Of a stretch of DNA of 7,521 bases, positions 1 through 6,372 are shown piece by piece (position 1 is the stretch's first letter; each line of letters begins with the position of its first letter). This DNA comes from Verrucomicrobiota bacterium (GTDB lineage: Bacteria; Verrucomicrobiota; Verrucomicrobiia; Chthoniobacterales; Terrimicrobiaceae): the NCBI GenBank assembly GCA_026398285.1, contig JAPLTI010000208.1, positions 1 to 7,521 of the forward strand. The letters run 5' to 3'. A program made the translations under genes and the position numbers. The notes beneath the pieces were generated by a model that was not told the origin of the DNA, ran no database searches, and was given only the letters and a program-made list of their open reading frames with translations.

Positions 1-1
1 C

Positions 2-328
2 AGGGCCCTCTTTGCCACCCATTACCACGAGCTCACAGACCTCGAGCGCACCCGCAGCGGCGTCCAAAACCTCAATGTCGCCGTCCGCGAGTGGAACGAC
101 CAAATCATCTTCCTAAGAAAAATCCTCCCCGGCCGCGCCGACCAAAGCTACGGCATCCAAGTCGCCCGCCTCGCCGGCCTCCCCGACACAATCATCACCC
201 GCGCCAAGGAAATCCTCGAAAACCTCGAAAAATCCGAACTCAACGCCGCCGGCCAACCCACCATGGCCAAATCCCCCCGCAAACGCCTCGTCCCCGACCC
301 CAACGCCGCCCAGTTGGCGCTTTTTTAA
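2..328 (+). CDS. mutS: DNA mismatch repair protein MutS, C-terminal 108 residues (5' end outside window)
   Basis: MutS recognises mismatches and uses its ABC-type ATPase to recruit downstream repair factors. Only the C-terminus is visible. Reading from base 2, the first residues contain ATHYHEL (visible residues 5-11), the H-loop of the MutS ATPase. A block with SYGIQVARLAGLP (about 49-61) follows and matches the SYGLxVAxLAGxP signature of the family. Next come a helical stretch, RAKEILENLEK, and a short basic linker. The protein ends in QLALF (104-108), which fits the beta-clamp-binding consensus QL(S/D)LF, directly before TAA. The long C-terminal tail that E. coli MutS carries beyond this motif is absent. 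Codons are strongly C-ending (ctc, gcc, atc, ccc), more so than in the other genes here. The gene converges on folA across a repeat-filled gap. Identification is firm; everything upstream of the H-loop is outside the window. Confidence 0.96.
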   Translation, partial: RALFATHYHELTDLERTRSGVQNLNVAVREWNDQIIFLRKILPGRADQSYGIQVARLAGLPDTIITRAKEILENLEKSELNAAGQPTMAKSPRKRLVPDPNAAQLALF

Positions 329-357
329 ATCCGCGCGGCAGCGCGATTCCCAACCTG

Positions 358-564
358 GGAGGGGCATCGTCTCGCATGCCCCAAATATCGATCACGAAAA
401 ACGCGGAACAACTCCCAGACACCACCCCGCACAAAACCCCATGACCAGCTCGCCGCGCAATCCCCAAAATAATGATTTTGCTGTCCATCATTTTACCATT
501 CCTGCCCTCTCGATAACGCCGCTTCGCGGCTGAATCTTGGGCCATGCCGGAGGATGGCCCTCCC
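358..564. repeat. Composite intergenic repeat, unit 1
   Basis: This is the first of two direct copies with the same module order. Module A (358-480) opens with an inverted repeat, GGGGCAT at 361-367 and ATGCCCC at 376-382 with an 8-base loop. Its first 73 bases differ from the second copy at only two positions; the rest is about three-quarters identical with small compensating indels. Module B is CCATTCCT (496-503). It is separated from A by 15 bases (481-495) missing from unit 2, which create an AATGAT/ATCATT inverted repeat (471-476 with 487-492). Module C (543-564) contains GGAGG-N5-CCTCC, a short stem-loop at 549-563. Between B and C lie 39 bases that include the 518-530 hairpin. There is no coding potential, no transposase and no obvious target duplication. 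It resembles a dispersed palindromic intergenic element, but copies elsewhere in the genome cannot be seen from here. Confidence 0.8.
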
Positions 565-589
565 GCCCGTCGCCGCGCGCAGAGCGCTT

Positions 590-749
590 GGAGGGGCATC
601 GTCTCGCATGCCCCAAATATCAATCACGGAAAACGCGGAACAACTCCCAGACACCACCCCGCTCAAAAAACCCACGACCAACTCGCAGCGCGGTCGCCGA
701 AAAATGATTTTGCCATTCCTCCGTGTCCATGCCGGAGGAGGGCCCTCCC
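590..749. repeat. Composite intergenic repeat, unit 2 (abuts folA stop)
   Basis: This second direct copy is offset by exactly 232 bases from unit 1 across module A (590-712). The GGGGCAT/ATGCCCC stem is intact at 593-599 and 608-614. Module B (CCATTCCT, 713-720) follows A directly. Module C (728-749) follows after only 7 bases, so this copy is the compact version. Module C differs from that of unit 1 by a single base (G at 740 against T at 555), and that change falls in the loop of GGAGG-N5-CCTCC (734-748), leaving the stem untouched. In this copy 737-748 is also a perfect 12-base palindrome. CCTCCG (718-723) pairs with CGGAGG (733-738), an alternative hairpin with a 9-base loop. The unit ends on the base before the folA stop codon, so folA transcripts run straight into it. 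Confidence 0.8.
717..748 (-). terminator. Possible hairpin terminator or 3'-end structure for the folA transcript
   Basis: Read on the minus strand, the first bases after the folA TAA form one of two mutually exclusive stem-loops. One is GGAGG-N5-CCTCC, which starts two bases after the stop (734-748). The other is a 7-bp stem between 717-723 and 733-739 with a 9-base loop. A T-rich stretch (ATTTTT) follows only about a dozen bases past the second stem, so this is not a canonical intrinsic terminator. A role in 3'-end formation or transcript protection is inferred from the position between converging genes. The alternative is that the structure belongs to the repeat element and has no role in folA expression. 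Confidence 0.3.
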
Positions 750-1199
750 TTATTTTCTGCGGTGGCGGCGGATTTCGTAGCTTTCGCCGGATTCGAGGAT
801 TTCGCCGGCGTCGAAGGAGTTTTCGAACTCGGGGAAGAAGGTGTCGCCTTCGACTTCGCGGTTGATACGGGTGAGGAGGAGTTCGGTGCAGCGCGGCAGG
901 AGGGCGGCGTAGAGTTGGGCTCCGCCTATGATGTAGAGTTGGCGGCCGTCGGTGGGTTCTGTGATGGCGTCGAAGGAACGGAGGACTGTGACTCCAGCGA
1001 TGTCGGCTTCGCGGGAGACGACCCAATTTTCGCGACCTGGGAGCGGCTTGCCGATGGAGTCGTAGGTTTTTCGTCCCATGACGATGATGTGGCCGAGAGT
1101 TGTGCGTTTGAAAAATTTCAAGTCCTCGGAAATGTGCCAGGGAATTCGTCCATCGACTCCGATGACACGGTTGCGGGACATGGCGGCGATGGCGATCAT
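750..1199 (-). CDS. folA: Dihydrofolate reductase
   Basis: FolA reduces dihydrofolate to tetrahydrofolate with NADPH in the cytoplasm, regenerating the cofactor used up by thymidylate synthase. The 149-residue product has the family's landmarks. IPW is at 19-21, and the acidic substrate-binding residue is D26 (equivalent to E. coli D27). The NADPH-binding GRKTY is at 42-46. R56 lies in PLPGRENWVVSR (52-63), equivalent to the folate-glutamate-binding R57. The glycine pair is in IIGGAQLY (90-97). T110 precedes the GDTFFP segment. The protein is slightly short but ends in the expected last strand (SYEIRRHRRK), so it is complete. The ATG lies 3 bases after the thyA stop, with no Shine-Dalgarno match upstream, suggesting translation coupled to thyA. 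The stop codon abuts the intergenic repeat. This is the last gene of the minus-strand block. Confidence 0.97.
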   Translation of the reverse strand: MIAIAAMSRNRVIGVDGRIPWHISEDLKFFKRTTLGHIIVMGRKTYDSIGKPLPGRENWVVSREADIAGVTVLRSFDAITEPTDGRQLYIIGGAQLYAALLPRCTELLLTRINREVEGDTFFPEFENSFDAGEILESGESYEIRRHRRK

Positions 1200-1202
1200 G
1201 GA

Positions 1203-1997
1203 TTAGACGGAGATGGGTGCTTTAATGGCGGGGTGCGGGTCGTAGCCTTCGAGAGTGAAATCCTCGAAGACAAAATCCTCGAGGCGTGTGCGGGAGGGAT
1301 TGAGAACCATGCATGGCAAGGGACGGCACTCACGGGTGAGCTGCAGGCGGGCCTGCTCGAGGTGGTTGGCGTAAAGGTGGAGGTCGCCGAAGGTGTGAAC
1401 AAATGTGCCGGGCTGAAGACCACAGACCTGAGCGACCATGAGCGTGAGGAGGGCGTAGGAGGCGATATTGAAGGGCACTCCGAGGAAGAGATCAGCGCTG
1501 CGTTGATAGAGTTGGCAACTGAGTTCACCGTCCTGAACATAGAATTGAAAAAGCGCATGGCATGGTGCGAGGGCCATGAGATGGAGTTCGGCGGGGTTCC
1601 ACGCCGAGACGACGAGTCGACGGCTATCGGGATTTTTTTTGATGTCTTCAACGACGCGCGCGATTTGATCGACGGAGGTGCCATCCGCTCCGCGCCAGTC
1701 GCGCCACTGGGCCCCATAGACGCGGCCGAGGTTGCCTTTCTCATTGGCCCACTCGTCCCAGATGGTGACATTATTTTCCCGCAGGTAGCCGATGTTTGTC
1801 TCGCCTTTCAGGAACCAGAGCAACTCGTGGATGATGGAGCGGAGGTGGAGTTTTTTCGTGGTGAGGAGAGGGAAACCCTGGCGTAGATCGAAACGCTCTT
1901 GGGCACCGAAAATCGAATAGGTGCCGGTTCCGGTGCGGTCGGATTTGAATCGGCCCTCGTCGAGGACAAGGCGAAGGAGGCGGTGGTATTGCTGCAT
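1203..1997 (-). CDS. thyA: Thymidylate synthase (ThyA type)
   Basis: ThyA methylates dUMP to dTMP using methylene-tetrahydrofolate, yielding dihydrofolate for FolA next door. At 264 residues it has the same length as E. coli ThyA, and the catalytic positions fall at identical numbers. These are R21 (phosphate), E58, W80, Y94, the nucleophile C146 in APCHALFQFYV, R126/R127 in SRRLVVSAWNP (donated by the partner subunit), R166, D169, N177 in FLGVPFNIASY, and H207/Y209 in HTFGDLHLYANH. The C-terminus, EGYDPHPAIKAPISV, closes the active site in this family. The start is 18 bases after the nth stop and no clear Shine-Dalgarno sequence is visible. The coding strand carries a run of eight A at D-I-K-K-N (about residues 118-122; bases 1633-1640 on +). 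This is the flavin-independent enzyme, not ThyX. Confidence 0.99.
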   Translation of the reverse strand: MQQYHRLLRLVLDEGRFKSDRTGTGTYSIFGAQERFDLRQGFPLLTTKKLHLRSIIHELLWFLKGETNIGYLRENNVTIWDEWANEKGNLGRVYGAQWRDWRGADGTSVDQIARVVEDIKKNPDSRRLVVSAWNPAELHLMALAPCHALFQFYVQDGELSCQLYQRSADLFLGVPFNIASYALLTLMVAQVCGLQPGTFVHTFGDLHLYANHLEQARLQLTRECRPLPCMVLNPSRTRLEDFVFEDFTLEGYDPHPAIKAPISV

Positions 1998-2015
1998 GGC
2001 GTGGATGGAAGGAGC

Positions 2016-2705
2016 TCAGCTGGCAGCCTTTTCCTGCGATGAGGGGCAGATGTCGCGGAGTTCGCAATTCGGGCAATCCGGCTTGCGGGCGGCGCAGCGG
2101 CGGCGTCCGTGGAAAATGAGCCAGTGGCTGAAAAGGGTCCAGGAGTCGCGGGGAAAGAGTTTGATGAGATCCTGCTCGATGCGGACGGGGTCGGTGAATT
2201 TCGTGAGGCCGAGGCGCTGGGAGAGACGGCCGACATGCGTATCGACGACGACGCCTTCGTTTTTATTGAAGGCGTTTCCGAGGACAACATTTGCGGTCTT
2301 GCGTCCCGCGCCAGGGAGTGCGGCGAGGGCTTCGAGTGTGGATGGCACCTCGCCGCTATGCTTGGCGAGGAGGGCGGCACCCATGGCGCGGATGTTTTTT
2401 GCCTTATTGCGGTAGAAGCCGGTGGAGCGGACGAGGGCTTCGAGTTCCTCTTGAGAGATGGCAGCGTAATCGGCTGCGGTGCGGCAACGCTGGAAGAGGT
2501 CTTTCGTAACAAGGTTGACGCGCTTGTCGGTGCACTGCGCGGAGAGGATGGTGGCGACGAGGAGTTCGAGCGGGTTCGAGTAGTCGAGCTCGCAGTGGGC
2601 ATCAGGGTAGATGGCGGGGAGCCTTTTCAAAAGCTCCCGGGCCATTTCAGATGCGTGGGCGGCTTGCTTCGAGGTGCTGCTGGAACCTGCTGCGGCGCGG
2701 GGCAT
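2016..2705 (-). CDS. nth: Endonuclease III (DNA glycosylase/AP lyase)
   Basis: Nth removes oxidised pyrimidines and nicks at the abasic site in base excision repair. The 229-residue product shows the helix-hairpin-helix LPGAGRKTANVVL (130-142) with catalytic lysine K136. The catalytic aspartate is D155 in VVVDTHVGRL. The C-terminal 4Fe-4S cluster loop is C204-X6-C211-X2-C214-X5-C220. The N-terminal LLVATILSAQCTD (48-60) also matches the family. The protein starts about 20 residues earlier than E. coli Nth; the extra stretch (PRAAAGSSSTSKQAAHASE) looks disordered. An in-frame ATG at residue 21 (base 2645) would give the standard length, but no ribosome binding site precedes it. A GGAGG (2722-2726) lies 16 bases before the annotated ATG, further than usual. 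The start is therefore uncertain; the function is not. It begins 9 bases after the TPR gene. Confidence 0.97.
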   Translation of the reverse strand: MPRAAAGSSSTSKQAAHASEMARELLKRLPAIYPDAHCELDYSNPLELLVATILSAQCTDKRVNLVTKDLFQRCRTAADYAAISQEELEALVRSTGFYRNKAKNIRAMGAALLAKHSGEVPSTLEALAALPGAGRKTANVVLGNAFNKNEGVVVDTHVGRLSQRLGLTKFTDPVRIEQDLIKLFPRDSWTLFSHWLIFHGRRRCAARKPDCPNCELRDICPSSQEKAAS

Positions 2706-2714
2706 GTGAGAGGA

Positions 2715-5700
2715 TCAATTGCCTCCGAGCGCTTGGAGGCGCTGCTTGGCTTGATCGGCGAATTTGTCGCTCGGGAAATCCTTCACGATTTGGCTGTAGG
2801 AGGCCTTGGCGCGGGTGAGTTGCTCAGATTTCTTGGGCTTGGTTTCCTCGGTGAGTGTGGCGGCCTGCACCTCGAGGAGTTGACCACCTTCCCAGAGACC
2901 TTCGGAGGCCGCGAGAGGAACGCCCGAGTAGAATTGTGGAATCTTCATAAAGAAGTCGATGGCGGCGCCGCAGTGCTCAGCCTTCTTCTTGGGATCGGCT
3001 TCGGCGTTCATTTTATCCTTCATGATGTGGCCGTAGAGGAGGAAGGAGTTCGCGCGGAGTTCGGCCGTGGCATTTTGTGCACGAATGATGCCGCCGAGAA
3101 GCGACATGGCTTCGTCGGGCTTCTTCTGCGAGCGGAGCGACTGGGCGATGCCGTAGTCGGCTTCGAGAACTTTTGGAGACCATGGGTAGGTGCTTTTGAG
3201 TTGTTGGAAGAACTGGCCGGCCTCGGCTGTCTGCCCGCGCTTCTGGGCGACGCGGCCTTTGCCGAAGATGGATGTGGCCTGAGCTTCCTGAACGAGGGGC
3301 GGGGCGGCATTTGGCGCGACACCGGCGGGAGCGGGATAGTCGGTGGCGAGCTTTTCAAACACAGCCTGAGCCTCGTCCACCTTGTCAGAATCGACGAGGG
3401 CAAGACCGTAGACATCGAGGTCTTTCGGGCCATAGACGACCTGCGCGTTGTAGGCCTCAGTCATCTTGGCAAGGGCGCGGGGCTTGTCTTTTTCAGCAAT
3501 GAAGCCTGCGAGAGCGAAGAGAATCTTGCTGCGTGCGGCGGGATCGGCAGCTTGATCGGCCTGCGCCTGGAATGCGGCTTCGACAGCAGCATCGTCCTTC
3601 AAGCCAGAGCGAATGAGCATGCGCTGGCTGGAAAGGAGGGACTGAAGCGCGGGCGAGACATCGGCGCTCTGCGGGTATTTCGCAAGCAGGGTCTCGATAG
3701 TCGTGGAGGCGCCATCAACGGCTTCCTTCCACTTCACACGGTCGGTTTCGTTGAGAGAAGTGTAGTTCGTGGCGAGACGCTCGGCGGTGGCACGCTGGAG
3801 TTCCGAAACGGTCACCAGTGCCGAGGGGGCTTTAGCGTGGTCGGGATAACGCTCAACAAACTCCCGCCACGTGGTGATGGCGAGGTCAACATTGCCGGCG
3901 GATGCGGCATTCTGGCCAATGCTATTGTAGGCGAAGTAAATTTTGTCGTCCTGCGGATACTTCTCGATGAACTCGCGCATGAGCTTATTGACCTCGGCGA
4001 CATTCTGGGCCGCCGCGAAGACTTGGGAGCGGGAGAAGTAGGTGAAGGGTGCTGGCGGCGAGTCGGGGAATTGCTCGGCGACCTTGGTGAGCGTGGCCAC
4101 ACCGGCGTCGTTTTGCCCCGTGGCGATCTGAGCATTTCCCAGCACAAAGGTGGCAAGCGGAGTGAGCGGGGTCTCGGGATTCGCCTTGAGGAATGCCTCG
4201 AGAAGCGGAATGGCTCCGGCGTTGTCGCCCTTCTGCTGCGTGCAGGCAGCGATCCAGTAGGCTGACTCTAAAGCCTGCGGAGTGCCGGGATATTTCTCAA
4301 CAGTGAGCTTGAAGGCCTTAATGGCGTCATCCCACTTCGAGGTGTCGCGATAGATGTTGCCAATGCCGAACTGGGCAACAACTCCGACATCAGGCGTTGG
4401 ATTTTTTTGCAGGCTGTCCTGGAAGGTTTTCAGCGCCTCGTCATATTGCTTGAGGCCAAGCTGGGCCTGGGCCTTCTGGGCAACGGAGAGTCCCGAGAGC
4501 CGGCCTTGGGGGTAGGACTGGATCGACTCGTCGAAGTAGCGGATCGACCCGGCACTGTCGCCTTGGGCGAGGATCATGTTGCCAATCATGAAGGGAAGAT
4601 TTTCCGCAATCGGCTTGCCTTTGTAGGTGGCCTGGAACTGCTCGTAGCCTTTCAGTGCGGAGTCCATGGCGTTCTGCACGACATAGCCCATCGTCTTGTA
4701 GTAGAGAGCGCGCATCTTGTCGTCATCGGTCGTCAGGAATGGTCCGATGTGGGTGATGACAACGCGGGACTCGTTATATTTTCCAGCATTGAAAAAGATT
4801 TCTCCGAGCTTGAGGAGGGCCTGGGCGGTCTGATCGGGCTTGGCGCTGATTTCCGCGAGCTTTTTGAGTTCGCGTTCGTTTTCCTTATCCAACTTGTTTT
4901 TCAGAGGAAGGTTCTTTGCGCGGAGTGCGGCGATTTTTTGAGGTCCATAGGATTTCACCTTCTCCTGTTGCATGGCGACAATGTCCTCTTTCGGCAGCAC
5001 AGCCATGTAGGCGGCGGCGGCTTGTTCGTAGAGCCCCTTGCGGTCGGCTTCGGGACTGAATGCGGCGCGCATGAAGAGGATTTCGCCGAGTTGGAAATTT
5101 GCGTCATTCACGAGCGCGAGATCTTTTTTGCTCGTGATGATTCCACGCAGGAGTTCTTCGGCTTGCTTGAGGAGATCGAGGCCTTTGTCTTTGTCACCAC
5201 CGTCCTTGGTGAGTTGGTCGCCACCTTGTGTGGCGAGTGTGATGGCAAGGAGATTCCGGCTGCCTTCGATGGTCGGGCTCGTGGCAAACTTCTGCATGTT
5301 CTCGCGCAGACTGGCAGCGGCTTTGTCGAAGTCGGAGATCTGGTATTCGCAGAGCGCACGACCGTAGACGACCGCCTCGAGGTCGGGAGACTGGGGATAC
5401 TTTGCAGCAAAGTCGTTGTAGCTCTTGATGGCCTGCTCGAAGATGCCCTTGCGGCTGGCATCCGTGGGGGGAAGCGCCATGGCTTTGGAGGCGAGAATTT
5501 GAGCGCGCAGGTTATCGATCATCTGAAACTGATCAGGCGTGAGCGCAGGACCAGTCTTGGATTTTTCCAAGCTGGCGAGTGCCTTGTCGAACTCACCAAG
5601 GTAGAATTGGCAGACACCGAGTTGGATCGTCGCCGATTGGACGAGAATATCGGTGGGATAACCAGTGATGATGGATTGGTAGGCGGCTGCGGCACCTTTG

Positions 5701-5834
5701 TAATCGGCGCTGGAAAGCAAGCCGTAGGCGGCTTCGTTTTCTTGGGCGGCGGCCTGCGACTGAGCGTGGAGTGCACTCGGCCAGAGGAAAAGGGACATCA
5801 GAGGCGTGAGAACAATAACGGGGAGCTTTTTCAT
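2715..5834 (-). CDS. Secreted tetratricopeptide-repeat protein (1039 aa)
   Basis: No specific family name is recognised. The protein is a signal peptide followed by an almost continuous helical-repeat solenoid. The N-terminus MKKLPVIVLTPLMSLFLWPSA is a Sec signal with a likely cut after ALHA (residue 24), so it should be periplasmic or outer-membrane associated. TPR-like units with A-x-x-x-(Y/F)-x-x-(F/I)-x-x-x-(Y/F)-P endings recur, for example near 42-60, 133-147, 428-442, 464-478, 501-515, 537-552, 575-590, 613-627, 648-663, 817-833, 868-883 and 1008-1021. A basic, lysine-rich stretch near 292-325 may be a coiled or linker segment. There are no catalytic motifs and no transmembrane helix beyond the signal. 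Such proteins usually scaffold cell-envelope complexes. The reading frame stays open up to 6071, but that extension has no signal peptide at its N-terminus and overlaps the divergent gene, so the MKK start at 5834 is preferred. It heads the nth-thyA-folA run. Confidence 0.88.
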   Translation of the reverse strand: MKKLPVIVLTPLMSLFLWPSALHAQSQAAAQENEAAYGLLSSADYKGAAAAYQSIITGYPTDILVQSATIQLGVCQFYLGEFDKALASLEKSKTGPALTPDQFQMIDNLRAQILASKAMALPPTDASRKGIFEQAIKSYNDFAAKYPQSPDLEAVVYGRALCEYQISDFDKAAASLRENMQKFATSPTIEGSRNLLAITLATQGGDQLTKDGGDKDKGLDLLKQAEELLRGIITSKKDLALVNDANFQLGEILFMRAAFSPEADRKGLYEQAAAAYMAVLPKEDIVAMQQEKVKSYGPQKIAALRAKNLPLKNKLDKENERELKKLAEISAKPDQTAQALLKLGEIFFNAGKYNESRVVITHIGPFLTTDDDKMRALYYKTMGYVVQNAMDSALKGYEQFQATYKGKPIAENLPFMIGNMILAQGDSAGSIRYFDESIQSYPQGRLSGLSVAQKAQAQLGLKQYDEALKTFQDSLQKNPTPDVGVVAQFGIGNIYRDTSKWDDAIKAFKLTVEKYPGTPQALESAYWIAACTQQKGDNAGAIPLLEAFLKANPETPLTPLATFVLGNAQIATGQNDAGVATLTKVAEQFPDSPPAPFTYFSRSQVFAAAQNVAEVNKLMREFIEKYPQDDKIYFAYNSIGQNAASAGNVDLAITTWREFVERYPDHAKAPSALVTVSELQRATAERLATNYTSLNETDRVKWKEAVDGASTTIETLLAKYPQSADVSPALQSLLSSQRMLIRSGLKDDAAVEAAFQAQADQAADPAARSKILFALAGFIAEKDKPRALAKMTEAYNAQVVYGPKDLDVYGLALVDSDKVDEAQAVFEKLATDYPAPAGVAPNAAPPLVQEAQATSIFGKGRVAQKRGQTAEAGQFFQQLKSTYPWSPKVLEADYGIAQSLRSQKKPDEAMSLLGGIIRAQNATAELRANSFLLYGHIMKDKMNAEADPKKKAEHCGAAIDFFMKIPQFYSGVPLAASEGLWEGGQLLEVQAATLTEETKPKKSEQLTRAKASYSQIVKDFPSDKFADQAKQRLQALGGN

Positions 5835-5942
5835 GACGGCATATCCATAGCGGAAGCAGGCGGATGATTCCAACGGATTTTTGAAATTCCGTAGCGCATG
5901 GGTGCGCTTGATTTCAACGCCATTTGCCGCGAGGTTTTCCAC
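5835..5942. promoter_or_regulatory. Divergent spacer between the TPR-nth-thyA-folA block and the DUF4870 gene
   Basis: These 108 bases must hold the promoters for both directions if neither gene is read from further away. For the minus strand, TTGGAA (5868-5873) and TATGGA (5844-5849), 18 bases apart, form a weak sigma-70-like pair. It would start transcription only a few bases before the TPR ATG, so it is tentative. On the plus strand no convincing -10 was found. A perfect 6-bp inverted repeat with a 4-base loop, AGCGCA-TGGG-TGCGCT, sits at 5893-5908. It could be a DNA-binding site or a hairpin in the DUF4870 leader. No riboswitch-like architecture was recognised. Confidence 0.35.
5931..5934 (+). 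promoter_or_regulatory. Shine-Dalgarno GAGG deciding the DUF4870 start
   Basis: GAGG lies 8 bases before the ATG at 5943. The in-frame upstream ATG at 5898 has no such sequence and lies inside the 5893-5908 inverted repeat, so the downstream start is chosen. It is the only well-placed Shine-Dalgarno match ahead of any gene start in this window. Confidence 0.6.
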
Positions 5943-6344
5943 ATGGAAGACTCTCAACCGCCATGCCCGCCGCCACTGCCACCGGAGACCAATGACGCCT
6001 CCGCGCGCCAATGGATCATCATCCTTCATCTCAGCGCACTCGCAGGACTTGTCATCGTGGGGTTCGGCCACATTCTTGGGCCGCTTATCATCTGGCTTCT
6101 GAAAAAAAGTGAAGTCCCAGGCCTAGATGCGGCAGGCAAGAGCGTGCTGAATTTTCAGATCTCTTGGAGTATTTGGTTTTTTATTTCAGGCGTTGTGGCA
6201 GTCGTCGGGTCCTGCCTTGTTGTGCCGCTGGCACTGCCTGTGGGCACCTTCATCGCTTGGCTTGCGTTTTTAATAAATGGCGCGATCAAGGCCAGCAATG
6301 GCGTGAATTATAACTTCCCGCTGACAATCCGCTTTTTCAGCTGA
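5943..6344 (+). CDS. DUF4870 family small membrane protein
   Basis: This is a 133-residue inner-membrane protein of unknown function. A proline-rich N-terminus (PPCPPPLPP, residues 6-14) is followed by ARQW and the family hallmarks. HLSALAGL (29-36), ILGPLIIWLLKK (44-55) and LDAAGKSVLNFQIS (61-74) lead to the terminal AIKASNGVNYNFPLTIRF (114-131), which matches the usual AIKAxxGxxYxYPLTIRF ending. Hydrophobic segments at about 25-53, 75-97 and 99-117 suggest three membrane spans. The ATG at 5943 is chosen over one 15 codons upstream because GAGG precedes it at proper spacing and family members normally begin with a short polar tail. It is divergent from the TPR gene, converges on alr and appears to be a single-gene unit. 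Family assignment is from memory of the motif pattern. Confidence 0.88.
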   Translation: MEDSQPPCPPPLPPETNDASARQWIIILHLSALAGLVIVGFGHILGPLIIWLLKKSEVPGLDAAGKSVLNFQISWSIWFFISGVVAVVGSCLVVPLALPVGTFIAWLAFLINGAIKASNGVNYNFPLTIRFFS

Positions 6345-6372
6345 TTTCTTGCGGGCGACGCCAACCGCTGCG
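6345..6372. other. DUF4870-alr convergent gap
   Basis: Only 28 bases separate the two stop codons. GACGC (6357-6361) can pair with GCGTC (6370-6374) across 8 bases, overlapping the alr stop. The stem is short and no T-run follows on either strand, so a terminator is not claimed. Confidence 0.4.

Larger units (their letters stand above)
329..749. other. mutS-folA convergent intergenic region, non-coding and mostly repeats
   Basis: This 421-base gap between two converging stop codons holds no credible gene. Open frames cross it on both strands but have no family resemblance, and they run into the neighbouring genes out of frame. The contents are a GC-rich inverted repeat just after mutS (332-336 pairing with 341-345), repeat unit 1 (358-564), a 25-base GC-rich linker (565-589) and repeat unit 2 (590-749). 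A short hairpin lies at 518-530 (GCCGC-TTC-GCGGC). No promoter-like pair or tRNA was seen. The linker before unit 2 and the bases before unit 1 are both rich in CGCGC and look loosely related, so the repeat may extend slightly further left than annotated. Confidence 0.75.

Noticed and set aside
91..444. Plus-strand open frame overlapping the mutS end
   Set aside because: It is an Arg/Pro-rich out-of-frame translation of the mutS codons and the repeat; mutS itself is unmistakable in the other frame.
329..749. CRISPR array
   Set aside because: There are only two units of about 160-210 bases with variable internal spacing, not short repeats with uniform spacers, and no cas genes.
240..1026. Minus-strand open frames over the repeats that share a peptide including VIDIWGMRDDAPP
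   Set aside because: The shared peptide simply reflects the DNA repeat. Of the two core differences between copies, one changes an amino acid and one is silent, so there is no sign of protein-level constraint; the frames also run out of frame into mutS or folA.
723..5867. Long plus-strand open frames opposite folA/thyA (723-1886), nth/TPR (2109-4265) and the TPR gene (4407-5867)
   Set aside because: They are antisense shadows in GC-rich sequence: no family resemblance, low-complexity Gly/Glu/Val-rich translations, and the opposite strand carries clear conserved proteins throughout.
5835..6071. N-terminal extension of the TPR reading frame to an ATG at 6071
   Set aside because: It would bury the signal peptide behind 79 residues and overlap the divergent DUF4870 gene; the MKK start at 5834 gives a standard Sec signal.
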